Origin: Sphagnum magellanicum
Lineage: Eukaryota; Streptophyta; Sphagnopsida; Sphagnales; Sphagnaceae
Assembly (NCBI GenBank): GCA_021904315.1
Contig: CM038915.1
Location: 6,758,001 to 6,822,000 of the forward strand
Length of the DNA: 64,000 nucleotides
Direction of reading: 5' to 3'
Shown here: positions 10,100 through 21,175 of the stretch, in pieces
Layout: each line of letters begins with the position of its first letter
How positions within the stretch are numbered: the first letter of the stretch is position 1
Position numbers and translations under genes: made by a program
The notes under the pieces: generated by a model
What the model was told of the DNA's origin: nothing
Databases searched by the model: none
What the model saw: the letters and a program-made list of their open reading frames with translations, nothing else

Positions 10100-10680
10100 T
10101 GAGTGAGCTCACATAACTTTTGCTTCTTGTAAAAATCCCTTGCTCCACGATACACATTTGTTTTGTTGCTTCTTGTTTGATGTCCATACATTAAGTTCAC
10201 AAAGCTTTTGCTTATTGGGTTGAATCCCTTGCTCCATGATACACATTCATTTTTTGTTGTTTCTTGTTTGATGTCCATACATTAAGTTCACAAAGCTTTT
10301 GCTTATTGGGTTGAATCCCTTGCTCCATGATACACATTCATTTTTTGTTGTTTCTTGTTTGATGTCCATACATTAAGTTCACAAAGCTTTTGCTTATTGG
10401 GTTGAATCCCTTGTTACACAACACACATTCATTTTTTGTTGCTTCTTGTTTGATGTCCATACATTAAGTTCACAAAGCTTTTGCTTATTGGGTTGAATCC
10501 CTTGTTACATAATACACATTCATTTTTTGTTGCTTCTTGTTTGATGTCCATACATTAAGTTCACAAAGCTTTTGCTTATTGGGTTGAATCCCTTGTTACA
10601 CAATACACATTCATTTTTTGTTGCTTCTTGTTTGTTTAATGTACATATAGACAAGTTCACAAAGCTTGTGTGGTACAAAG
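10100..10680. repeat. 91-bp tandem array, about six copies
   Basis: The anchor TTCACAAAGCTTTTGC recurs at 10196, 10287, 10378, 10469 and 10560, exactly 91 bp apart each time. Diverged half-units follow at about 10656 and precede at about 10110. Central units are nearly identical; edge units are degenerate, as expected for unequal crossing-over. Each unit contains TTGAATCCCTTG and TTGATGTCCATACATTAAG. No coding potential. Confidence 0.95.
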
Positions 10681-10699
10681 CTTCAAAGCTATGGTTGAA

Positions 10700-13600
10700 T
10701 CCTTTACTCTATAATAAATAATACACATCCTTTTCTTTTTTTTGCTTCTCGTTTGATTGATCATGTTGGTGATGAGCCACTTCATGATTGAATTGAATGT
10801 TGTAGTACCTTTTAAGATTTGACACTCAAATGTTGAATAATTATTTTATTTTTCAAAAAATTTACTTCAACACACTAAAAATAATAATTTATGAAAATTT
10901 GGCAATAAATATAGGCTTTTTTCTTTGGCAAGTTATTTGACCTCTAATAATAGAATGAGACATTTTACAACATTTTTTATTACTTCTTTTTGCAAAAAAA
11001 ATGGGGAGAAATAACACTCCACCATATTACACAATAGAGAGATACCATTTTTTGTACTTTGCTTTCCTTTGATGTTGTTGTGTGTATATGGCATTGTTAT
11101 TCCTTTTTAGTTCTTCTTTCAATGTTGTCAATTAAAATTTAAAATTATTTATTCTTTTCACTTTGGCCTCAATAATGGATTTAGTTGTCTTCAATTGAAA
11201 ACCCACATTTTCAATTTTTTTTGTTTTTTAATTTATTTTAATTTAAATAAATTTAATTAATTTTTAGCTTGCAAAACTTTCTTTTCAAGCTTTGCTTCTA
11301 TAGCCCCCTTTTGTAACTCCCTTTCAAATATCTTCTTTGTCAACTTTGTCCATATATCTCACATGTAGGACATCACATGTACAATCCCAAAACCATTATC
11401 ACAATGAAGGGAAAGCAAGCTAGACAATTTGATAAAAAATTTAGGCCACATATCCCCAAATATTTGGCATGGGGATAATAATTTCCCGTAATTTTGGAAT
11501 TTAAATAAATAAATTATTTATATACCACTAGTCTGAAAAAAGTATTATGATATTGTTTTATGGTTTTCAATGACTTATTTTCCATGGTACAAAAGACAAT
11601 CCAACGTTTTGTAACAATTTAATTAGGCCTTAAGTTCATATCTAACCTTCAATTCCTTCCTTTGACATATTTATTATTTAATGATGATGTCTCTTAATAA
11701 ACATGGGCTTTGCAATGATGTGTTATGTAAGATATGGGACGCTTATAAAAAAACAAGGAAAACATCACTATAAAAAACCATAAACAACATCTTTTTAAAT
11801 TTATATTAAGATTTAGATAAACATACCATGTCAATAATATATGTACAAATGTTTTATGGCATATTTTTACATTTATATGTAATCATCACAATTATTTTAT
11901 TCAAATTTCATATTGATTTTCGTGTGAATCCATTTCATGTAAAAATATCAATCCATGTTATGTTAAATGTATGTGAAAACTTTTGAAATAATCATTTGTG
12001 GAAAGTAAATGCAAATAATTATTGTTACAAATTCAATTTTATGGTCTCATTTTGTGTAGGTACATAAGAGATATAAAATAAGTAAATAGGTAGGTAGACC
12101 CAAGTAGAAAGTAAATAAACCTGAATAATCTACTTAGCCTAACTGATAATTAGGTAAGTACATAGGTTCATGGGGCACACTTAGTGCAAAGTTTGGGATT
12201 TACATGTTTCAAACGTCCATTTTTAAGGGGGTGTTAGATAATTGTCCAACCTATTTTGTATCACCCTATTATTATCTTTTTTTAAATATATACATATTAA
12301 AACCACCCTATATTAATTATAATCCATTATTTCATATTATTACATACCTTATATTATAATTAAATTGATTATTTGAATAAAATGTACCTTATTTTTAAAT
12401 TAATTAACTTATAATTTTTACCCAACAACCAATATATTGCACACTATATTTTTATTCACATATTTTCTACATTTTTTTTACCAGTGTACCCCCAAGTACA
12501 TAGGTAGGTAAGTAAATAAACCTAGGCTTCTTACTTGTTTAAGTCTACCTACTTAGCCCATGTAGTAATTAGGTAGGTAGGTTGGTTTAATTTAACTACT
12601 TACCTAACACATGTAGTAGGTAGGTAAATAGGTAAACCTAGGTAGTTAAATAACCTTTGATTACCTACTTACCTAAATTTACCTACCTAACCTATGTAGT
12701 AATTAGTTAGTTTGACATATTAATGAGCATAGGATGTGTAATTTTATTAGAAAACCATTGGTCATTTTGACCAAACATGTCATTTTGTTTTATTCAACTT
12801 TATTAGATTTCCCATTTGACTAAAACCCATTGGCCATTTTGACCAACATAGTCAACTTTTTGTTCAATTTGATAAATAATCAAATATGTCATTATAGTCA
12901 AGTTCAATTAGTTAAAAAATACATGTGTGTCGTTTACATCACAAGATTTTAATCAAAATGGACATTTTCATTAGTCAAAATGGACACAACAATCAACATT
13001 GGACATCTCAAAAAACCATGAATTGTAATAATGTTGGGTAAACAAAATAGGTTAATCAAATTTTAGAATAATATGTACGTTCCACAATTAATGATCATCA
13101 AAATAATCAATTAGACCTTTTGTCCATGGCAAAGTTTGCTTACAACAACATATTACATTCATCAACACAACAAATGTGTTTTCTTGCAAATCATGGTTTG
13201 CACCTTATGTTTGATATCTAGAGTGTAAACAAAATTGTGAATCTTACAATTGAAGATCAAATCATGTGGTAATGAACATTCAAACTCAACTTGTATCTAA
13301 TGGTTAACCTTGAACATGAAAAGGCAATACAAGGACAATGTCAATGAACATCATAAGGAATAACCAAGTTTCAAAATTCCTTGAAAATCCATGATGTGTT
13401 TCATGTTTCCTTAATGAAGTCCTCCAATGCATCCACCATTCTAGGAATAATTTTTGAACCACCTTCACCAATTGAAATCAATGATGAGCAAAAATACAAA
13501 ATGGAATAAACTTTTGATTTGAAACCAACATTTTTCTTTGTGTGAAATTTCACCAAAATACAAAAAATGAAAATAAAAATAAAAATGGAATATTTTGTCA

Positions 13601-16400
13601 CAATTATCATTTTTCCTTTAAAAAAATTCAAATTTCAAGATAAATAAACAATTTAAAAGATTATAATATTGGTTTTTTTAGCCATTATATATATAATTCC
13701 ATTTAATGTCAAATCCTTCTTGGGATGGTAGCCATTGACACAACATCAAAAAATTGAAATAAATATCAATAGTGTTAACATTTGAAATTTGCATTTATAT
13801 CACATTTGTTGAATGCCATAATGAAAATGTAAAACAATCCAATATATTGCAATTTCGTTAAAAAAAACTATGTTCAATAGTGAAATTGTCATGTCACTAT
13901 ATATATAAAGAATTTGGCATATAGTTTATGACATTTAACATTATTGTAAAATATTTGAGAATAAAATGCCCATTGTCAATAATATGATGTGTGATAAGTA
14001 CAATGTCTATTTGGTGTGTGACATGTTATGTTCAATATGTGGGAGGAATAACCTTCGACATCTTAGTCAACAACTTGCATTAAAACTCAATGTTACAACG
14101 TTGCTTGAAGTTTTGTATTTTAATTTTAAATATAAACCTTTAGAACAATAAGTGTCATATTGGTTAAAGTGAACTTCTAATGTACTACAAATAAATAAAT
14201 AACAATTATATATAATTTAGAAAACAAGATGAAAAGCATGGGCTTGATGAGTAAAGGTAAGGTTGTCAAAAAAAGAGTAAAAGGTTTTGTGCATATATCC
14301 ACTTGAACATTTGATGTGTTCAATTACAAGTCAAGGCTCCTTCCCCCATTATTGTCCACATGTTATTTATTGTATCTCCTTTTTTTGTCTTGCAAGTTAA
14401 GTTTAACGTTCATTCCATTCAAACTTATTGATGTTTATTCTTAAGAAGGTATTGTTAAACTGTGAATGGTAGTATGGAATTGTGTTATTACTAGAATGAA
14501 AATTTTAAATTAAAAAAAATCTTTGCCATAAAATAAGTTTCTTAAGTTGCAAAAAGGAAAAGAATCATAAGTTTTGGTTTTGATTTGGAAAGAAATTATG
14601 TTCAAAAGTTCATTTTCAATTCTAGAAATTCATTTAGATCCTTCATCTATTTTATTGCCTTTCCAATACAAATTCAATCAACTCACATTATCACCTTGTG
14701 CATTCATGGGATTTTCAATGTTAGGCCTTGCATTCAACTTTTTTAAATTCACATTATAAACAACATCATTTTATGTCATTCTTTACACGATATCATTTTG
14801 ACATCAACTTAGCCTTTACAATGTATTTAAACCCATGTTACTTTAGTTTTTGGGACAAGTTCACAAAGATTCATGTTTACTAAGTGATTTTTTATTTCTA
14901 ATATCAACCATCCAAAATGGACATGAAATTACATTGGCTCAAGCCTAACATCAACCCAACAACATAAGGGATAAGACTAGTAAATTTTCTTACAACTATG
15001 TGATGCTAGTTATATAATCACAAATCAAAAAGGTAGCTCACCATATTATCATATTTTGTTGTCCTACCAATCTTTATTAATGGCTCTCTAACCATTAGTT
15101 ACAAGACCTATTAATGATTCATATTGTAGGTTGCAGAGTTAGAATCACATAGGTAAGTAATATAGAAAATTCAAAATTGATTACATTAGACATGTGTCAT
15201 TATGCACATTTATGGATTATTTTGGGTTTGTGAACATTGATATGTTATCACATTTAAACTAAATTTGTTGAATTTGAAATGGGTATTAATTAAAGCACAT
15301 TAAAGCATCCATAAAATCATGTCATAGAATAATTTCTACAAGATTTAGAAATTTATAATTGATCATGGAACAAAATAAAAGTGATTATGAAAAAGGATTG
15401 AACTTTACAACATTCCATATGGTATAATCACATTCTGTGAATTTCATGAAAACATGTTGAATTGTCATAACATATTGGACTTTCAAAAAATTACCAAAAA
15501 ACTTATAACTATCCATAATAAATGAATACATATTCAATTTGTTTGACAAATTGCTCATCTTAATGAGTATTTGGCATGACAGATGATGTGGTAACAATGT
15601 TGTTTAAAATGATTCTTTGAAAGGGTAATGAAAATCCTATATATATATATATATATATATTTAAAAGCCTTGATTTAGTTCAATAAATCATTTCAACTAA
15701 TTTAGAACATAATTTTGGTAACTTTTTAGAATAAGTAATTTGTAATAGTTAACCATTCCTAGTAAGCTTTTGTAAAAGATTTTATTTATTTATTTATTTA
15801 TTTATTCAAATTGCATGATGAGTTGTTTTGATAGCGGTTTAATCAATGGCTAAATAATTAAAAGACCAAAGTTGTGAGAATTGAAGTGTTTCTAAAACCA
15901 TGTGAAAGATTTGGGCAACAATGATGGTTATAAATTATGATGGTTAGAAATTGCCCACTTTTGGGAAGGAAGTAATATTTCTACCCTAACTAAACTAGTT
16001 AGAAAAAACTTCGTCATCTTTGGTTGGCAAATTTGGCATACATATCAAGTTCAATTATGAGCTCTCTCTAATATGAATTCCAACATGTATTGTGTTTTAA
16101 GTGTACATAAACACATAGTTGCATTTGAAGCAAAAGAACATGCCTTTGGCCCCATTTCGCCTACTCTCTAGTTAATACAAGAGCTCTACCACACGGTGGA
16201 AATTCAAAAGGCTTGAAGCACACATAGTTCATGAAGCAATCAATTTCATTCACATTACGCCACTATCATGTTTCAAACATGTGTCCCCACATGTTTATGT
16301 GTTCTTGAAGAGTGAATTGCAAACAAGTCCATGTAAGTCAACTTTTGACACGTACAACTCCAAACTATAGATAGAGATGTTAAAAAGACCCACCAGCCAT
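10700..16400. other. AT-rich intergenic DNA
   Basis: No exon with a recognisable protein. Long A/T runs, an (AT)n run at about 15640-15660 and a (TTTA)n run at about 15780-15806. Two patches rich in TAGGTAGG on both strands lie at about 12050-12165 and 12490-12715. Any transposon remnants are too decayed for me to classify. Confidence 0.6.
12490..12715. repeat. TAGGTAGG/CCTACCTA cluster
   Basis: Dense short runs of TAGGTAGGTA and its complement TACCTACCTA alternate on one strand, so the region is full of short inverted repeats. A weaker cluster is at 12050-12165 and a related one at about 40150-40290. Confidence 0.7.
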
Positions 16401-16540
16401 TATTGGTGTTCGTCTTACTTCTCCTCTTTGAACTCTTTGGTGACACTTCGAGAATCAATCTGTTGAAGAACTTTTGGGGAATGACATTGTTGCTCACGAT
16501 TGAACAAAATATAGGAGAAATCTTTGCGTTGGAGGTTAAG

Positions 16541-19500
16541 ATGATCAGGAGACATGATGGCATCAAAGTACTTGGTCTTATAGACAAACTCAGATTGATC
16601 CATTATTATGTCTTCTACTTGACATTGTTCTCATGCTTCATTACAATTCCAAACTTAGTGAGGTGTGAAGTGACAAGCAACAACTTCAAAGTTGTGGAAC
16701 ACAATGGGTTATTGCAAAACGTCAATCTTGTTTCATCTGAAACTCAAAGTCAGACACACACCATAAGCTCAGATGGCTTGCATAATAATTTGGAGATGGA
16801 GCTTGAATCATCACCTCTTGAGAGTGCAGATGACATGAACTTGTTTGAACAATCTGAGCAACATCATCATAGGTGGCAGTTGGGAAGGACCATATATGAT
16901 GTGCTTGCATATGGTGCTGTTGGTGATGGCAAAACTAATGACACAGAAGTAATTGTTACATACCCAATGTTCCAAATTTACAATTTGTTATATTATAAAT
17001 TGAAACCTTTGTGCTTGAATTATTAGATTAATATTTTTTTCCATTAATATTGTTGAAACAATGCCATTGTGATGAGTCATGACATATTTCATGAAATTGA
17101 GAGTGCAGGCATTCTTCACAGCTTGGAACCTTGCCTGTGGTACTGTGAATGGTGTTGTCTATGCTCCTGTTGCTTACACTTTCCTCGTTTACCCTGCCAC
17201 ATTCAAAGGGAGCAAATGTCAACCTGGATTACAATTCATTGTAAGTTGATTCTTTCACCTTGTCATTTGTTTGTTCCTACATAAATCTTAAGAATCCCAT
17301 CTCCATTAGCTCACAAGTTGTCAAAGCTAACACCACAAAGTTTTGGTAAAGGGTGGTTCAAAGTTCAAACCAAATAAAATCAAAATTGGCAAAATATCTC
17401 TAAATAAATGGACACCAAGTTTTTCTTACCTATGGTTGAAGAATACCCATATTGCACTAGAATCACTTGGAAGTAATTAAAGTTGGCAACCAGTTTTATA
17501 ATTGGGTGAATTCAAAGGGAAAAAAAAAAACCAGTACCAAGGGAGTTCATTAAATGACAATGTTCATACTATTAATATTGATTCGGGATAAGTGATCAGT
17601 GTGTGAGCTCATGATGATCAATGTGGTGAGGTGAAGGTTGAAGGGACTATTGTGGCACCAGATGAGGTGAGTGCATGGGGCAAAGTTAGTAGTCCCACAT
17701 GGTTGGTGTTTGAGCATGTCACTAATTTCTCCATCAGTGGTACTGGCACCTTCAACGGGCAAGGAAAAAATTGGTGGGCATGTAAGAAAGCCAAAACCTG
17801 CAAGCAAGCACCCACAGTATGTTGCCTCACTACCCATCCATGCACCACCAATTTATTTCAATACCCAAATGTGTTGAACACTCATATGCTTGTTGGAAAC
17901 TGATGATGTAGTTCAAGTTTCAAAACCATTGATATCTTTTTTACACTAAAACTAATTTTTATGCAGTAGTAAAATTGCTGTAGAAATCAATCTATTGGAA
18001 TATTTTGTGGTAGTGTGCAAGTCTTCACATACCATGGTTTGTTTGGAAATGATTTGCAGGCAGTTGAGATTCACCATGGCACCGATGTTACGGTGGAAAA
18101 TGTGACTTTCTTGAACAGCCAACAAATACACCTCAACTTGAATTCTGTGGTTCGAGGGCAGGCTAAATTTGTCACCATTGTAGCACCGCCTACCAGCCCC
18201 AACACAGATGGGATCCATGTCTCAGCCTGCACAAACACTACAATACAAAATTGCAACATTGCTACAGGTAGATAGATTATGTAATTTTTTGGAGTTCATT
18301 ATATTTGGAATTGAATTTGGAAGTCATATGCTTGCTTGCTTTGGGTTCTCATCTCATTTGTACAAGACCTTAAGTAAAATTTCCATTTCCAAAAACCCAA
18401 CCTTTTGACTCAACAATTGCATGTGAACTTCACTTACCCATTTCCATCAACCCAACAAACCCACGTTTCCAAAATTGAGAGTTTTGTTTGCAGGAGATGA
18501 TTGTATATCGATAGTGTCTGGATCCCACAACATTGAAGTGGAGAATGTCTATTGTGGTCCAGGATGTCATGGGATCAGGTAACAAAAAATCCATTCACAG
18601 ATCCTGCTGCTGCCCATTGTCCCTGACAAAACAAACAAACAAAAATGGCATTAACATCTGAAACAAAGCAAAAGAAAAATTGCAGTTGTAAATAGTGGAT
18701 AATGGTTTAGAAAATCTTAATCCACAAAGACAAATTCAACTAATGACACCAAAATTGGTGTAATTGTAAGTTGTGTTTCTTCAAATGCAAAAAAACATAT
18801 TCAGTTTGATCTTTACTGCATTTTATGCTACTGACTGACTTGACTGGCAGTATTGGAAGCCTTGGAGAAAATGGAGCAACTGCAAACGTATCCCAAGTAC
18901 AAGTCAAGAATTGTGTAATGGAAGGTACTACAAATGGGTTGCGAATCAAAACATGGCAGGTAAAATGACATACTTTCCATTTGATCAATCTATCTAGCTT
19001 TCTCTCTCATCCACAAAAGCTTGGAACTATTTGTAAGGCATCAGTAAGTCAGTCAGTTTCCAACACCACTCTTGTAAAGCATGAGGGACATGAACAATCA
19101 ACGACCCCTTTTGTCCTTTGTCCTTTATCTTTTGTCTTTTGCATGACCCATTAATTAGCTTTTGAGGTTCACAGGATCAATCTAAGAATTCAAGAGCATG
19201 TGGGTGATGTGATGGTGGTGGGTACACACACAGGGAGGCAAAGGCCTTGCATACAACTTTGTGTATCAGAACATCAGCATGATCAATGTCACAAATCCCA
19301 TTATCATTGATCAATACTACTGCCCATCTTCTCAAAGTGGCCCTTGTTCCAACTCAGTAAGCCATAAGTTCTTACATGACCCATTGTCAAATCTCACCAA
19401 TGGGGATCTTCCTAGAACATGACACCAAGATCACCATCATAGTGTTGGAGACTTACTCAATGGTTTGTGGATGTTTTTTCGCCTCATGGTTTTTTTTGGG

Positions 19501-19932
19501 TTTTTTGGGGGGTTGTAGACAGATGCAGTTCAGATTGAGCTAGTGAAATATACCAACATCACCGGGACTTCCTTCTCATCAACTGCTGTCAGCTTCCAGT
19601 GCAGCGAATCCGTCGCATGCACATCAATTCAACTCCAAGATATTAGCTTGCGGCAAACTTCTGGAAGCCCCGCCAGATCTTCATGCACAAATGCTAGAGG
19701 TGTTGCCATTGGGATTGAGAATCCTCCGAGCTGCCTAATCATTGACAATACTCGATGTGCAACAATCCTGTCATGGCTCAAGTCAACATTGAATAATCTG
19801 ATTGGCAACAAACAACCACTTCTTGATAAGAACAAGAACAACACAAAGCTCCTGTACTATCTCAGCATTGCCTACACGAGCTGTCTGCTGTTTGCAACAT
19901 ACTGGGTTTCAGTTCTAATCTTTTATATATAG
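16541..19932 (+). CDS. Polygalacturonase (glycoside hydrolase family 28)
   Basis: Eight exons: 16541-16948, 17109-17240, 17637-17816, 18060-18267, 18494-18578, 18851-18959, 19234-19356 and 19519-19932. Phases agree throughout and give 552 residues. The enzyme hydrolyses alpha-1,4-galacturonan in pectin in the cell wall. A hydrophobic segment near the N-terminus (YYVFYLTLFSCFITIPNLV) fits a signal peptide or anchor, followed by a variable 80-residue spacer. The catalytic domain begins YDVLAYGAVGDGKTNDTEAF. All four family motifs are present: SPNTDGIHVS, GDDCISIVSGS, CGPGCHGISIGSLG and RIKTWQ. The third normally reads CGPGHGISIGSLG; here a Cys is inserted before the catalytic His. The usual end near PPSCL is followed by a further 58 or so residues ending in a hydrophobic stretch. 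The start chosen is the first in-frame ATG just upstream of the hydrophobic segment. Family assignment is secure; the substrate subtype is unknown. Confidence 0.92.
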
Positions 19933-20928
19933 AAGAAATTTTGTATGTGTTACAGAAACACATACAGCAGCAACACACTGGAATTGGCTGTTGATCCTTA
20001 AATGATCAAGCTTCAAATCCAATACTGTAACTAATACTACTACTACATCTGAATTTGTATTCTCTGCAAGAATCACTGAACTCATTACTGCTCTATTTGT
20101 TTTCTAGAAAATTGGATGATGCTTCAAGATTCAGATCATGAGACACAGACAGACAGACACAGAGACTCAACAGTTTAGAGCTCAACCTTAGACCCTTGAC
20201 ATCAACCATCTCCAAACCGCATTTTGCACCAACATGAAATGCATGTCATACACATTCCCCTCTTGTCAGTCCCATCACGATCCTCCTCGTGCCAGAGCTG
20301 CCATGGTCCTGTTCTTGTCAGTTCCATCATGGTCCTGCCGGCACCCTTGACAACCTTATTTGCAGAAGATTCACCCTCTTCAAGCTCCGATCACCAACAC
20401 AAACATCAGATCGATGGATTTGTGGATGCTTGTCAATAATGAGAGAGAGAAAGAACACGAGGAGCAGAATCCCCAAGTACCCAACAACCAACTGTAGCGA
20501 AATTCGCGGTTCGTCCAGATGCTGGAGAAAATTAGGGTTAAGAGACCCAAGCCCTTAACCCACTCTTCTTTTTCTCAGCCGCGAATGTCGCTTGAGCTTG
20601 CTGTTTGTCTCTCGTTGGATTCCACAACCGGATACGGCGTAGCAGCAGACATCTTCTGATACTTCTGCAGCAGACATCTTCTAATACTTCTGCAGCAGAT
20701 ATCTTCTTCTGATACTCTTCCGGCTTTTGGGTGAAGCAGAAGATTGTCTGTCTATCTGTCTGTCTGTCGCTCTTCTTCTGCATTAGGGTTTCACTTTGTG
20801 ATTGTGAGGCTTCTCTTGGAATTGCGAGAGTTTGGAGAGACAGAATTCCACCAATTCTCTTCTATGCTGCCGCTGCTCTAGACACACACACCCACAAATA
20901 CACAAAAACACCCACACGCTCTACAAAG
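19933..20928. other. Intergenic region and probable leader exon of the phosphatase gene
   Basis: Holds the polygalacturonase 3' flank, then CT-rich and GTCT-repeat sequence typical of a plant 5' leader. There is a TTAGGGTTT telo-box complement at 20783-20791 and three near-repeats of GCAGCAGACATCTTCT between about 20641 and 20715. A donor (CTACAAAG/GTAGGT) at 20928/20929 suggests that the phosphatase leader exon ends here. Confidence 0.45.
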
Positions 20929-21068
20929 GTAGGTAAGTCACCAAGCAAGCTCTTATAATAGAGTAGAGAGGCTGGGTGTGTGGGTGGATTTACGGTTGCA
21001 TCTTTTTCTCTGTGTTGTTGTTATACAAAAAAGCTCGAAAGACAATTTCTCTTGGGATGTTTTTGCAG
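20929..21068 (+). other. Probable leader intron of the phosphatase gene
   Basis: Donor CTACAAAG/GTAGGTAAG and acceptor GTTTTTGCAG/CTCAATAC frame a 140-bp intron about 107 bp ahead of the start codon. Splice signals are good; no transcript evidence. Confidence 0.5.
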
Positions 21069-21175
21069 CTCAATACAGCCCGATTCTCAACTGCAAAATA
21101 CAGGAATTTTTTTTTTGAACAAGCAAAAATCTTGAAGCAGAGAGAGGGTGCTTGGCACTTGCTTGCTTGATCATC

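Noticed and set aside
10084-10680. CRISPR-like array
   Set aside because: The 91-bp units repeat in full with no variable spacers, and the genome is eukaryotic; it is a tandem minisatellite.
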